Shown: piece after piece, positions 24,961 through 35,760 of the stretch | Numbering within the stretch: position 1 is the first letter of the stretch | How the letters are laid out: each line of letters opens with the position of its first letter | Source: Lunularia cruciata | Lineage: Eukaryota; Streptophyta; Marchantiopsida; Lunulariales; Lunulariaceae | DNA: 64,000 nt | Assembly (NCBI GenBank): GCA_948567375.1 | Contig: OX419759.1 | Coordinates: 18,754,744-18,818,743, forward strand | Direction of reading: 5' to 3' | The notes under the pieces: model-generated | Told to the model about the DNA's origin: nothing | Database searches by the model: none | Seen by the model: the letters and a program-made list of their open reading frames with translations, nothing else | Made by a program: the position numbers and the translations under genes

Positions 24961-26600
24961 TCAGACTGGAGCACGTTGGCATGGTGAGACAGATAAGGAG
25001 ATGGTGGTAGGTTGGCATGCATCTGCCTTTTTGTGTATATTTTCTGAGGCTTTGGTGGTATCTCTCTCAGTGCATCCAAGAGGAGTTATTGAGGTCATAG
25101 ATCCAAAGAGTGAAGATATTGGTATAGTTCAATGAGGCATTCATGATGATGTCTTAGTGATGGACTATCTTTGCACTGGTGTTGTGGGTGGCACAATTGG
25201 GGCCAAGGAGAGATATGTGTTCTTCAGCAAGCCAGACGGTTCAAATTGGAGAGCAAACACCTTTTGCCCTCCATGTATGGGAGGATAGTAGAGTGCAAGT
25301 AGTACCACTTCCATCTTAGAGACCACAATTGGTTTGTCATGCTCATGAGGAGATAGGACATTTTGGAGTAAAGCATAGATATAGCTTACTCCAGAGTCAT
25401 TATTGGTGGCGCGGTATGCAGACCAAGGTACAATAGTTTGTTGCCAGATGTGTGGTTTGTGACCAAGTTAGAGCAGCATTCAATGCTCCTACGCCACACT
25501 TAGACCCATTACCTATCATGGGATTGGGTTATCATTGGAGTTTGGACTTCACTAGACCTTTATCATTGACTGTGAGACATCATTGGTATATTTTGGTGAT
25601 GGTGGAGCACTTCTCCAAGTGGATTGAGTTGGTGACACTTCCTACCAAGTCTAGTAAAGGGACAACGTACTTGTTCCTGGATTGAGTTCTTAGTCATTTT
25701 GGTGCACCAGTTGAGGGTTTGACTGATCAGGGTACAAAGTTCTTGGGGGAGTTTTAGGTCTTGTATGACAAGGCTTTCTTTGATCATCGTACTACATCTT
25801 GAGATCACTTTGAGGCAGATGGCTTAGCAAAGAGAGTGGTTTAGATGGTGAAGAGAGGATTGCAAAAGTATGGTTTGCAGAGAGGCCACTTGGGAAATTG
25901 GGATCTCCATTTACCTTGGTTGGCCATGGGCTATCGATTCAGTCGGCAAGCCTCCTTAGCATCCTTCTCTCCTTACATCCTACTCTATGGACGAGATCCA
26001 AATTTACCTGTAGCCATTTATCAAGATGCTACTGTAGTTTTGGACTTGGATGACCCAGATGTATGGATGAGTGCATGTTCTCAATGAGCAAAGATCTTTA
26101 GGAGAGTGATGCCGATGGCCTTTGAGAACTTGGCAATTGCTCAGCATAGAGATACTTTACGCTATGCTACCATTTGAGGAGGAGGTTATAGACCCTCAAT
26201 CCGTCGATTTCATCCAAGAGACTATGTGTATCTACAACAGACAACACCAATGACACTTGATGTTTTGACATGCCACACTATCTTGAGAGTGCGTGAGGTT
26301 TTGCCATCTAGAATCCTTGTGTTGGAAGGACGTGATGGTGTTGTTTGGAAGGATCATGTGCACAATTGTCCATGATGCCGCCTCCCAAGCATTGATGGTA
26401 CTATGGATCCAAGCGTGGCACTTGTACGTGCAAGCTTGAGGTGTATGTTATGTGGCTCTTTTGGTGGAGCTTCTATCATGTTAGTGTGTGATAGCTGTTT
26501 GAGAGGATGGCATATGGCATGTATGACTCCTCCCCTCACGGTGGTTCCTCAAGGATAGTGGTTATGTCCTAGATGTACTTGACCTATAGCTAGTTCATTC
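24961..26600 (+). pseudogene. D1 integrase with C-terminal PHD finger
   Basis: Integrase zinc region near 25330-25470, core with SLDFTRPL, HFSKWIELV, TDQGTKF and the catalytic-Glu region near 25810-25840, then an SH3-like tail. A PHD finger closes the protein at 26442-26576. All eight zinc ligands of the C4HC3 pattern are present: CMLC, CDSC, WHMAC, CPRC. The conserved Trp before HMAC is intact here but a stop in D2. PHD fingers bind histone H3 tails; here it takes the place of a chromodomain. Confidence 0.88.
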
Positions 26601-26749
26601 TTATATGGTATAGATTGCAGACAAGCAACTAACAATGGGGCTCCATAGCACCCGGCCTCTTGATCTTTGCCCATCATGGGGTATACCATATACTTGGAAT
26701 AGATGGCTATCTGGAGCTAGAAGGACCTAACCGCCAGCTAGGGAGGCAA

Positions 26750-26857
26750 TTATGGCACTTTAGAGTCTATGTATGACTTATGTGTGAGTTGTGCTTCTAT
26801 AGTATATGATGTTGACAACAATGCATGTTGTGTAGCGATGTATATACGCACGACAAT
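26750..26857 (+). repeat. D1 repeat B1
   Basis: 108-bp repeat (ttatggcactttagagtc to cgcacgacaat) directly after a purine-rich stretch (gggaggca). It matches B2 at 27305-27410. Confidence 0.85.
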
Positions 26858-27304
26858 TGTCACGCCATTTATAGTGTCGCATCTAGATTGCTCGGACACT
26901 AGAGTTCTAGTGATAGTAGCTAGAGTTATTTTAGTAGTTTCTCAAAGACTACTTTTTGATGGTCAGATTTTGTGTTTAGGGTACTGACTTCATGGTAGGG
27001 CCCACCATCACCTTGCATCATTCTTACCATCAAGTGTGCCGTCAGTAGGACCGTTAGGGTTTCAGATCTAGCTCAAGTCTAGGGGGTATACTTTTGAAGT
27101 GTAGCTCTAGAGAGCTCACTTGATGTTGAGTCTTTGAGTTCTTGGCTATGGTGGAGAGAGGCCGGCGAGCATCACTTGGATTCTCTTAGCTAGAGTGGGT
27201 GTGGCTTGATTGTAATCAATGCCCAGTTATTGGCAGTTTATAGAGTGATAGATCAAGTACTGATCTGAGTTGAGTGGATCTAAGAGTGGTAAACAATCTG
27301 ATTA
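26858..27304 (+). repeat. D1 repeat A2
   Basis: Starts TGTCACGCC, ends CTGATTA. It matches A1 of the same element. The junction with B1 reads GACAATTGTC, a perfect palindrome. Confidence 0.85.
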
Positions 27305-27410
27305 TTGTGGCACTTTAGAGTCTATGTATGACTTATGTGTGAGTTGTATTTCTATAGTGTATAATGTTGACAATGATGTATGTTGTGTAGCGATGTATAT
27401 ACGCACAACA
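27305..27410 (+). repeat. D1 repeat B2 (3' end of element)
   Basis: Second copy of B, from ttgtggcacttt to cgcacaaca, joined directly to A2 without the purine tract. It ends at the resumed target ccttt. Confidence 0.85.
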
Positions 27411-27789
27411 CCTTTGAGAACTTGGCAATTGCTCAACATAGGAATACCTTATGCTTGCTACTATTTGAGGAGGAGGTAATAGACCCTCAATCCATCAATT
27501 TCATCCAGGTGACTATGTATATCTCTAGTAGACTACACCAACAACACTTGATATTACTACAAGCCACTCTATCTTGAGAGCAAATGAGGTTTAACTTTTG
27601 GAGTCCTTGTGTTGGAAGGACTTGATGGTGTTTCTTGGAAAGATCATGTGTGCAATCATGCGCCATGCCACCTCCCAAACATTGATGGCACTATGGACCC
27701 AAGTTTGGCACTTGTACATGTAGGCTTATGGTGTATGTTATATGGCTCTTTTGGTGGAGCTATTACTACATTGGTGTGTGATAACTATT
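27411..27789 (+). pseudogene. D0 continued: integrase tail and half PHD finger
   Basis: Continues the frame broken at 17607 (cctttgagaacttgg), through the SH3-like tail to the first cysteines of the PHD finger, then is cut at gataactatt by the start of D3. The removal of D1 restores a normal D sequence, which proves nesting rather than tandem duplication. Confidence 0.85.
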
Positions 27790-28232
27790 TGTCATGCCAT
27801 TTGTAGTGTCACATCTAGATTGCTTAGACACTAGAGTGACAATGATAGTAATTAGAGGTATTTTGGCAGTTACTCGTAGACTACTTTTTGACGGTCAAAT
27901 TTGTGTTTAGGGTATTGACTACATGATGGAGCCCACCATCACTTGCACCGTTTGCACCGTCAGGTGTGCTATTAGTAGGACCATTGGAGTGAGACCTAGG
28001 TTGAAATCAGGAGTATACCCTAGAAGTGCAGATCTAGGGAGCTCACTTCTCTATTGTTGAGCCTTCAAGTTCTTGGCTAGAGTGGATAGAAAGCCGGTGA
28101 GGATCACTTGGAATCTCTTAGCTAGAGTGGATATGGCTTGACTATAATCAATACCTAATTGTTGACAGATTATTAAGTGACAAATCAAGTACTGATATGA
28201 TTGAAAGTGACTTGGGTTGTGTAGACAAATTG
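27790..28232 (+). repeat. D3 repeat A1
   Basis: Starts TGTCATGCC, matches the A repeats of D1 and D2 throughout, and is followed by the D leader. Its own 3' repeats are not in the window. Confidence 0.8.
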
Positions 28233-29130
28233 ATAACAACATAGAAGTGAGAGTCAAGAGGAAATTGGATGCAAGAATTGAGGATGGTGGTTGTATCTCC
28301 AAGCCCAATGGATTGTGGTACCTTGATTGCAATTTTGATTTCCTTGGGAGTGATTGTGTGCGGAAGTGCTAGCCAAATTTGGAGCTAAAGAGAGTCTATT
28401 TTAACTGGTAGTTGTGATTTTGAGCTCAAGAGGTTAACATAAGACCAATCTGGTGCAAGTTGAGTTTTAGAAAGTAAAAATTGAAGATGTTGGGAACCCA
28501 TTCTTACAAATTAGAGATTTGATGATCTCCATTTTTCCAATTTGGCTTGAGTGAAGAGTTAACAAAGGATTTAGTGGTAAGCCAAATTTAGGGATTTATA
28601 TTAAATTTTACATCAGATTTATATCAAATTTATGTAAGATTTTGTGAAGGATTTACATCAAAATTTTAGTAAGAAGAAATTTGATCCAATTCTTGGTGAT
28701 CCTCACATCTCAAGAAGTAGATAGGTACTCCAATTATAGCAAATGCCTAATGTTGATTTATGAGATGGAAGGGTTTTTTTTAGTCTTCTTGTAATTGAAC
28801 CCCTCCATTCTTTGCATCTTGTTTGTGTGAAGTGTCTTGAATTTAGAGCATTGGTGCTCTGGTGTGCTCTCGATGGTGTGGCTAGAGTGATGACCAGTCA
28901 GACTACTTGTGTTTCTCTCCGATGAAGGAGGAAGTGATGACATATAGATTGTGAGAGTGGGTGTTGTGATGGCAAGTGATAGGTTGTCCATTCTCTTAGT
29001 ATAATTGTTGTAATTAAAGCTACATTAGTCAATGACATTTAGTTGGTGGTGTTGGCACTTGGAGCTGTTGGCACTTGGTAGAGTACTTGCAAAAGTTACA
29101 ATTACAAGTTTCAATTCGTGGTTAACTTGT
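28233..29130 (+). other. D3 leader, shortened
   Basis: Aligned with D1 and D2 leaders but skips from about 28670 directly to tttgatcc...ttggtgatc, omitting the tRNA-like block. No coding frame seen. Confidence 0.65.
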
Positions 29131-29850
29131 CACGACAAAGTTCTTTTGGGATTTAGGAGGAGATAGCATTGCAATATGCAATGGGTTTACTTGGAGTGGG
29201 TCTTGGTATCAGCTTGTATCTTAGATCCTAGTGATGGAGGAGATTGACTTTGAGTTGGAGTTTGACATAAGAGCTGATTCAATTGAGATTGCATTTGTGG
29301 TGTCCGCACCGTTGTTGTGGGACGTGGATAAGATTTATGGAGCCTCCAAAGGCCCCAGGTGTTACTCTAGTACTTATTGAGTTGGATGACTTCATCTAGG
29401 AGTTTGATAGTTGGTGTGATCTACAACAAATGAAGAACCTGACTCTGTTCACACCCTTCATAGTGTGGATGGGGTTGTTTTAGCATTTAGAAGGTCCACC
29501 GATAGATGACTACCATGATTTCAAGAGAGCTCACTTGGAAGAGATTGAGCTATGGAGACAATATTGATCTCCAAACTATGTCTCCATTACTTCAAGCTCA
29601 GTTTCTAGAGGTAGATTGGCAGTCCAAGTTCAAGCTCTAGTAGCTTTGGTGGATCTCTTCAAAATGGTACTACTACAAGTGGAGGTACAACTACAGAAGG
29701 TGGTGTAGTACTAGAGTTTAACCCCATGGTGGAGTTCTTCTAGTGTTTGAGGTAGAACTACCAAGGAGTGCGGACTAACAAGCTGAAGAGCTTGAAGGAG
29801 TTCCACCAAAAGGCTATGTGGGGCATACACTTGCATGAGACGGTTGATCT
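29131..29850 (+). pseudogene. D3 gag, first part
   Basis: Capsid region with FDSWCDLQQMKN, HLEEIELWRQY and FNPMVEFF motifs among stops. Ends at gatct (29846-29850), the insertion site of a B LTR pair. Confidence 0.75.
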
Positions 29851-30852
29851 ATAACACCCATTTGTGCATGTGTGTGGTATTATGATATTTAGCTTATTAT
29901 TACAAATAATTGAGAGATATTATTTATAAAGAGATAAAGGATGGTTCTACATTAGTCATGATTAGCTAAAGTTAGTCATAGCTAAGATAGAGGAAGTAGA
30001 AAAGATGAGCACCACTATTTTGGATTCTAGTGTATTAACTTGGGTGTTTGGCTTTGAGGAAAGAGTTGAGAACTCTTGGACCCGCAAGCCTTTTTGTTTT
30101 GGATAAGGATAGCCCATGTGAAGGAATCCTTGACTTAGTGGTCGGGTCAAGATAAGATCACATGCTAGTGGAATATGCCCATGTGAATGGATATTCCTTT
30201 CTACTTTTTGACTTTACTTGACTTTTAGCCTAGTAACTTGAGTTACTCTAGTAATTAGTAACTTTGGTACATAACTATTTCACAAGTATATAAACAAGGG
30301 GTGAGGAGGTACTCATCATCCTTTTATTTGCAACTCTCTCTCTCTCATTGAGTTCTCTAGTGAGCAATGTCTTGAATCTTGGAGTGTTAGCCTTGGAGGA
30401 GTATGATGGAGTTGGGGTTCTTTGCCTTCTTAGTCCATGGTGCGTTACCATAATAGCCATCAGAGGTTCATCTTGAGTGAGAGACAAGCCGGCTCCTAGG
30501 TCAAGATAAGATCACATGCTTACTGGAATATGCCCATGTGGATGGATATTCCTTTATACCTTTTGACTTTACTTGACTTTTAGCCTAGTAACTTGAGTTA
30601 CTCTTGTAATTAGTAATTTTGGTGCGTAACCTTTTTCACCAATATATAAACAAGGGGTGAGGAGGTACTCATCATACTTTCATTTGCAACTATCTCTCTC
30701 ATTGAGTTCTCTAGTGAGCAATGGTTTGAGTCTTGGAGTGTTAGCCTTGGAAGAGTATGATGGAGTTGGGGTTCTTTGCCTTCTTAGTCCATGGTGCGCT
30801 ACCATAATAGCCACAAGAGGTTTATCTTGAGTGAGAGACATGTTGGTTCACA
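29851..30852 (+). mobile_element. B-family LTR plus truncated second LTR
   Basis: A full B LTR (29851-30498, start damaged to ATAACACCC, end GGCTCCTA) is followed by the last 350 bp of a second LTR (30499-30852, ending GGTTCACA). gatct flanks both sides (29846-29850, 30853-30857). The internal region and the start of the second LTR have been deleted. TATATAAA at about 30287-30294 marks the promoter. Confidence 0.82.
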
Positions 30853-31412
30853 GATCTATTTTACTCAAAGAGTTATTGAGGCCCAAGTAGTCCAATTTTT
30901 GTATGGGATATTGGACAGGAGTTGCAATGTAGAGTCTGTGATGCTATGTTGTTATAGCCTACTTTGCCTACTTTGGCAATGGTCTTTGTTTTGGCTGAGC
31001 ATATTAAGCTCAACATGGCGGAAGAGAGAGTGGTGACATCTAGATTTGGTAGGGAGATCTCATCCACAATTGTTATTTCTTTCAAAGTGCAGTAGAGTGC
31101 ACCACGCCATGTCGGTTTTTGAGGACAAGTTGGATAGCCTAGGTCCTATAGAGGGAGTGGAGGACCCTTACCTTCATTTTTGGGTTAGTAGCAGCCAATG
31201 AGTGGTGGTGTTGCTTGTTGGACTTATGATGGACCTCATCATAGGAGAAAGTGCACTCAAGGCAGTGGACCTAATACCTCTAGTGCATCACAACCAGCAT
31301 AGAGATAGTGTGAGCATTGCCACAGATTTGATCATACTAATGACCGATGCTTTTGACTTCCACTTGGAGTTACAGAGTGGTAGAGCTTCTATTGTAGGTG
31401 ATAGAGGAGCTC
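30853..31412 (+). pseudogene. D3 gag, second part
   Basis: Capsid C-terminus (AQVVQF.YGILDR), zinc knuckles near 31220 and 31310 (CEHCHRFDHTNDRC keeps the CX2CX4HX4C pattern). Ends at agctc 31408-31412, the E1 target duplication. Confidence 0.75.
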
Positions 31413-33156
31413 TGTGGTACCCACATTTTTTGATTTTGATGTGTTTTGAAGAAGAAATGTACAGTCAAGGTAGAACTGAACCCGAATGGAGACAAAAGAA
31501 CAAGAATTGAGTCTTTGGGTTGAACTTGAAGAAGTTTATTTTGTGTCAGAGGAAGAGGAGGAAGGAGGTTAGATGCCAAAAGAGGGTACTTTGCATTGGA
31601 ATGAAGGTTGCAGGTCAGGATTACTGTGGAGGTCATATCTCAATGACGTTATGTCCAAATCATGTGTGCATTATCTCATTGGAAGCATGTCTTTTAGGGC
31701 TTTCCATTGTTATCAAAATTGCAAAGTTTTAAGGTCTGCAACATCTACTCTATGCTTATAACTTCACCAGAAGTTATAAGCATTTGAAGTTTTGGGAGTA
31801 GATGTATAGAGTAGTTGAGTGTCTTTGGGTTAGTGTTTTTGGGTTCATAGAACTTCAGATATATGTTCTTTTGGTCTATGTTCTTTGGGTCTCTACAACT
31901 TTGGGTTAGAAGCTTCTTTACCTCAGGACAAAGGTGACTAGATCTGAGGTAGTTGGACCTTGGAGTATAGTGAAGGTGACTTTGGGAGTCTTGCTAAAGG
32001 CATTAGAGGAAGTTAGAGTAGAGAAAGAAGAGATAGTTAGGATACCCATGACTTCAATTTCAATTTTGATTGAAGAATAGATAGAATTAGAAAAGAAATA
32101 GTAGTAGTGAATGAACCTAAACTTTAAGATAAGATAGTAAGTGTCTTTGGGTTAGTTATTTGAGACATTAGAGAGGAATGGGTTGCAAGATAAGGAAGTA
32201 GATAGATTACTTATGAGTTTAATTGTAGATCAGAGAGAAGAAGTAGTAGAAATAGAGAAGGATTTAGTGGTATTTGGTAGACCCTAAGAAAGAGAAATCT
32301 ATGAAGAAACCACGGGTTCAATAGAAATAGAAGTAGACATTGGATTGGATTAGAAACCAATTTGAGATTTTGAAGGGTAGATATTAAGAGGTGCATTGTC
32401 CTTTTGGATCTACAGGTTGTTAGAGGTAGTTAGGAAGTAGTTTAGGAAGTTAGATAACTACTGAAGAGCTCTATCTATTCAAAGGGTGCATTTGTAGTAT
32501 GTTTTTTTTTTCAGTATTCATTCTCCTGAGAATAGATAAAGCAAAGTGTTGTGAAGCAATGCTCGTCGCTTGAGCTCAATTCTGAGTATCAACTTTGTGT
32601 TTGTAATTGTGAGTGTTTGGAGAATTTTAAAGTGCAAGTCAATATGCTTGTTGGATGTTAAATTCCATAGCCTTGATCTTCCTTTTGTGTGTTTGATCTT
32701 GAGTGAAGTGCAATCAAAGCAATGCCTTGACAAATCTGAGAGGAATTGTAGTGTTTGTAGTATTCTACAATTCTGAGTGCAATGTAGTGTTGATGTGAAG
32801 CAATTTTGATTGAGGAAATTGTGCCTTCAATGGAGGGATGGAACACAATTTTGAGGCAAAGTCATTTTACAATGAAGTAGACATTTTTGAGAGAGACCAA
32901 ATCATCACAATTAAGATAGTTTGGAAAGATTTGGTGGATTTGTGATTAAGAAGTGTTAATTTGTGACAAGATTGCGCTTCAACGCTTGTTACTCTCTTCT
33001 GGGTGTGGTTTCTACTCAAGAGACTATAGAAGAAATTAAGAAGAAACACATATGTGACATTTGACTTTGTATTTGGAAATTTCAAATTAGTATCTCTATG
33101 AGAACAAACTTTACTTACCTGATTATCGCAAGAGTGATATTTGCCGGGTTGTCACA
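31413..33156 (+). mobile_element. E1: solo-LTR-like insertion of family E, 1,744 bp
   Basis: Begins TGTGGTACCCACA, ends GGGTTGTCACA, flanked by agctc on both sides (31408-31412 and 33157-33161). The last about 800 bp match E2 in reverse orientation. It lacks the long frame of E2; the middle is A/G-rich with several ctttgggttag-like motifs and a hairpin at 31741-31805. TG...CA ends and a 5-bp duplication indicate a solo LTR; no internal LTR repeats are seen. Confidence 0.75.
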
Positions 33157-35143
33157 AGCTCCAAGTCATAGGAGACAAGGTGGTAGAAGATCCACACCTA
33201 GTAGGGATGTAGTACTTGCCTTTACTTTTGATATAGCTATGGCTACTTGGATTGAGCAATTGGAGGAGAGATTGGCTAGCATGGCTATTGTTGAGAGGAG
33301 ATCAGAATCTACTATTGAGGCTTCCACCTCATATGTTGGTGATAGAGACAACTTGGATTTCATGTGCGGTGCAATATAGGTAGATGCCTCTGCCATAGTG
33401 ACTAGGAGTGTAGTACGTGTTCCAAAGCCTAGAGGAGCATCAATGGAGTTGGACCCATAGAGAGGAGAGGTTGGGAGATATGTCAGACTTCCTTAATCTT
33501 TCATGCTCTCTAAGGCCCTACAGACATCATCCATGGCTCCTAGACATCCTAGTGCAGGTGTGGTAGGTGGTGGGGTGCATGATGGACTACCTACTAGTCA
33601 ACCACTTGCTACTACACAAATTGAGTTTAGCACAATGTTGGGGAGCGGCTCAATTGATTATGTGCTATCCTTTATTTTTAGCCAGTGATATGTGTACATT
33701 AGGAGTTGATCTAACCCTAGTGTTCCAATTGACTGCCATGCTTTATGAGAGTAGAGATGATGTGGTTCCTACTGCCAAAAAAAAGGTGGTTGATAGTGGA
33801 GCTTACTTGGTTGAGGAGCATGGGATCTACTCAATGAGTAGTGGTTTATGGCAAGCACCAATGGCTAGATTGGAGGAATTACCGACTAGACCGGCCTTTG
33901 AGCAAGCGTAGTTTACACCTGGGGTTGTCCTATTGGATAATCAAAGGGGGATTTTTGGTTGGTGGGACCTTCAAGGAAGATCTGTACACCATAGAGAGTC
34001 TTACTTGACTTTGGTGCATAACCCCTTATGTTGGGGAAGGTTGTAGTTGTTGGTATGGAGTTACGAAAGACCAATGTGAAAAGGTGTCTATTGCAGATCT
34101 AGATATCTCTAAGAGGTGGTTCTATACAATACATCACATGTGGAGAGCTTTCTGTCCAGATTCATCCTGGTCATCCAACTAATAGCTCTATGGTGAGAGC
34201 TCAGGCCATTGCGACCGTGGCTGAGTCGTATGATGTGTTAGTTGAGGGAGTAGTGTTGTATCCCATGGGTTTTAGTATTGACTATTAGAAGGAGATAACC
34301 TCTTATAGACTAGGTTGGTATTTTGGTGAGGGACAAGTATGTCCCCTACCAATATGCTTTAGTAGTGGTAGTCTTGGCTCACTATAGTCTGGAACCATGG
34401 TGGCTTCAGTTTCAGCTTTCAATGGTTCTATTACTTGGCTTGGTGATTTATTTGGAGTGGAATGCCCATATAGAGGATACTCTCGTACCAAAGGAGATCA
34501 CTCAAATTTGGAATACAAGTGAGATTTTTCCATTCACCTTTGATGTTCCATTATGGAGTTTGGAGGAGGCATTGCAGTAACATGCAGATTAGTTGGTGCA
34601 GTAGGCTTGGAGTGGAGCCTTTGTGCCACCAAGAGACCAATGTGAGGATGAGCTTCTAGAGTCAATTACCTTGACACCTTTGGATACCACATTCATTGCT
34701 TGGCAATATCCAATAGAGGGAGTGTGTCTATTTGAGTTGTTTGGTAGGGTTAGCTATGGTATTGCAAGCAGATATACAAATACAAAGGTACTTGTATGTG
34801 AAGAGAGATGAGACTACTAGGCAAGTCTCTCTCCATCATGTGGCACACTTGGCCTTTTGGTATCTTGAGTTATTACCAATGTCAACAGTCAAGGGTTTAT
34901 AGATGGCCCTACCAATAGACATTTCCTTGCTGGGAGCACATGATTTGGAGCGATATGGGCCTATTCATTTAGTGATTTTTATGTTAGGGACATACACATG
35001 CAGGTCAAGGTTTGGCTCTATAGGATCTCCATTATGGTATGTTTTGGGAGATGTTACAAATACTACAACATCTCTTGGTTCATTAGTCCATTTCTTTAGC
35101 TTACCTTTTAGAGAACATCCCTTTGATGGGTGATTCTTGCACC
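33157..35143 (+). pseudogene. D3 post-gag linker, protease and DNMT N-terminal half
   Basis: Collinear with D2 38440-40410. The protease active site reads DFGA near 33995-34010, whereas D1 and D2 have DSSA. DNMT motif I is near 34730 (LFELFGRVS) and the DISLLGAHDLERYG run near 34915. A deletion has removed the Pro of the motif IV Pro-Cys pair (near 34980). ENI (ENV in D2) is near 35110. It stops at ttgcacc, the insertion site of element F. Confidence 0.78.
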
Positions 35144-35294
35144 CATTGTCATCTTGTTGTTTATGAGGCCCGTAAAAATAACTATCATGGTTATCTCTAC
35201 ATTAGTGGAGTAGGTTGTATGATAGATCCAATGGATGAGACGTTGCCATGTGAGCAATCTATGGACATGTATGCAATTGGCCACATGGGTTATA
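35144..35294 (+). mobile_element. Element F, left part
   Basis: About 150 bp with no match in other D copies, between D3 (35143) and the start of D2. It continues after D2 at 45208. See the right part for classification. Confidence 0.55.
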
Positions 35295-35742
35295 TGTCAC
35301 GCCATTTGTAGTTCCGCATCTAGATGCTCGGACACTAGAGTTCCAATGATGGTAGTTAGAGTTATTCTAGCAATTTCTCAAGGACTACTTTCCAACGGTT
35401 GGATTTTGTGTTCGAGGTACTGACTTCACGGTGGGGCCCACCGTCACTTTGCACTGTTTGCACCGTTGAGTGTGCCGTCAGTGGGACCATTAGGGTTTCA
35501 GGGCTAGCTTGAGTCTAGGGGTATAGTTTTGAAGTGAGCTCCAGAGAGCTTACTTCTCTGATGTTGAGCCTTCGAGCTCTTGGCTATGGTGGACAGAGGC
35601 CGGCGAGCGTCACCTAGATTCTCTATGCTTGAGTGGGTGTGGCTTGACTGTAATCAGTGCCCAGTTGTTGGCAGTTTATAGAGTGACAGATCAAGTACTA
35701 ATCTGAGTTGAGTTGAGTTGAGAGTGTTAAGCAATCTGATTA
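35295..35742 (+). repeat. D2 repeat A1
   Basis: Starts TGTCACGCC, ends CTGATTA. Contains the 17-bp palindrome ACGGTGGGGCCCACCGT at 35428-35444 and paired gcaccgt motifs. Unlike the 3' copy it is not followed by B but by acatcagagaagtg and the leader. Confidence 0.9.
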
Positions 35743-35760
35743 CATCAGAGAAGTGAAGTC
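35743..35760 (+). other. Possible primer site after A1 of D2
   Basis: catcagagaagtg shares ATCAGAG with the inner part of an initiator-Met primer site but lacks the leading TGG. Weak. Confidence 0.25.

Larger units (their letters stand above)
17608..27410 (+). mobile_element. D1: Ty3/gypsy element with DNMT, PHD finger and split direct repeats
   Basis: A 9.8-kb element inserted in D0 with duplication ccttt. Order: A1 (17608-18057), leader, gag, protease, DNMT3-like methyltransferase, RT, RNase H, integrase, PHD finger, B1 (26750-26857), A2 (26858-27304), B2 (27305-27410). It begins with A and ends with B, the same arrangement as D2 at a different site. Many in-frame stops, mostly TAG or TGA; older than D2. 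Confidence 0.88.

Noticed and set aside
31413-33156. Telomere-like repeats in E1 (ctttgggttag motifs)
   Set aside because: Only scattered, imperfect motifs with no tandem register; not telomeric DNA.
33098-33379. Apparent 93-codon plus-strand gene spanning the end of E1 and D3
   Set aside because: It crosses the insertion boundary at 33156/33157; the second half is the D3 Gag coiled coil read in frame by chance with E1 sequence.
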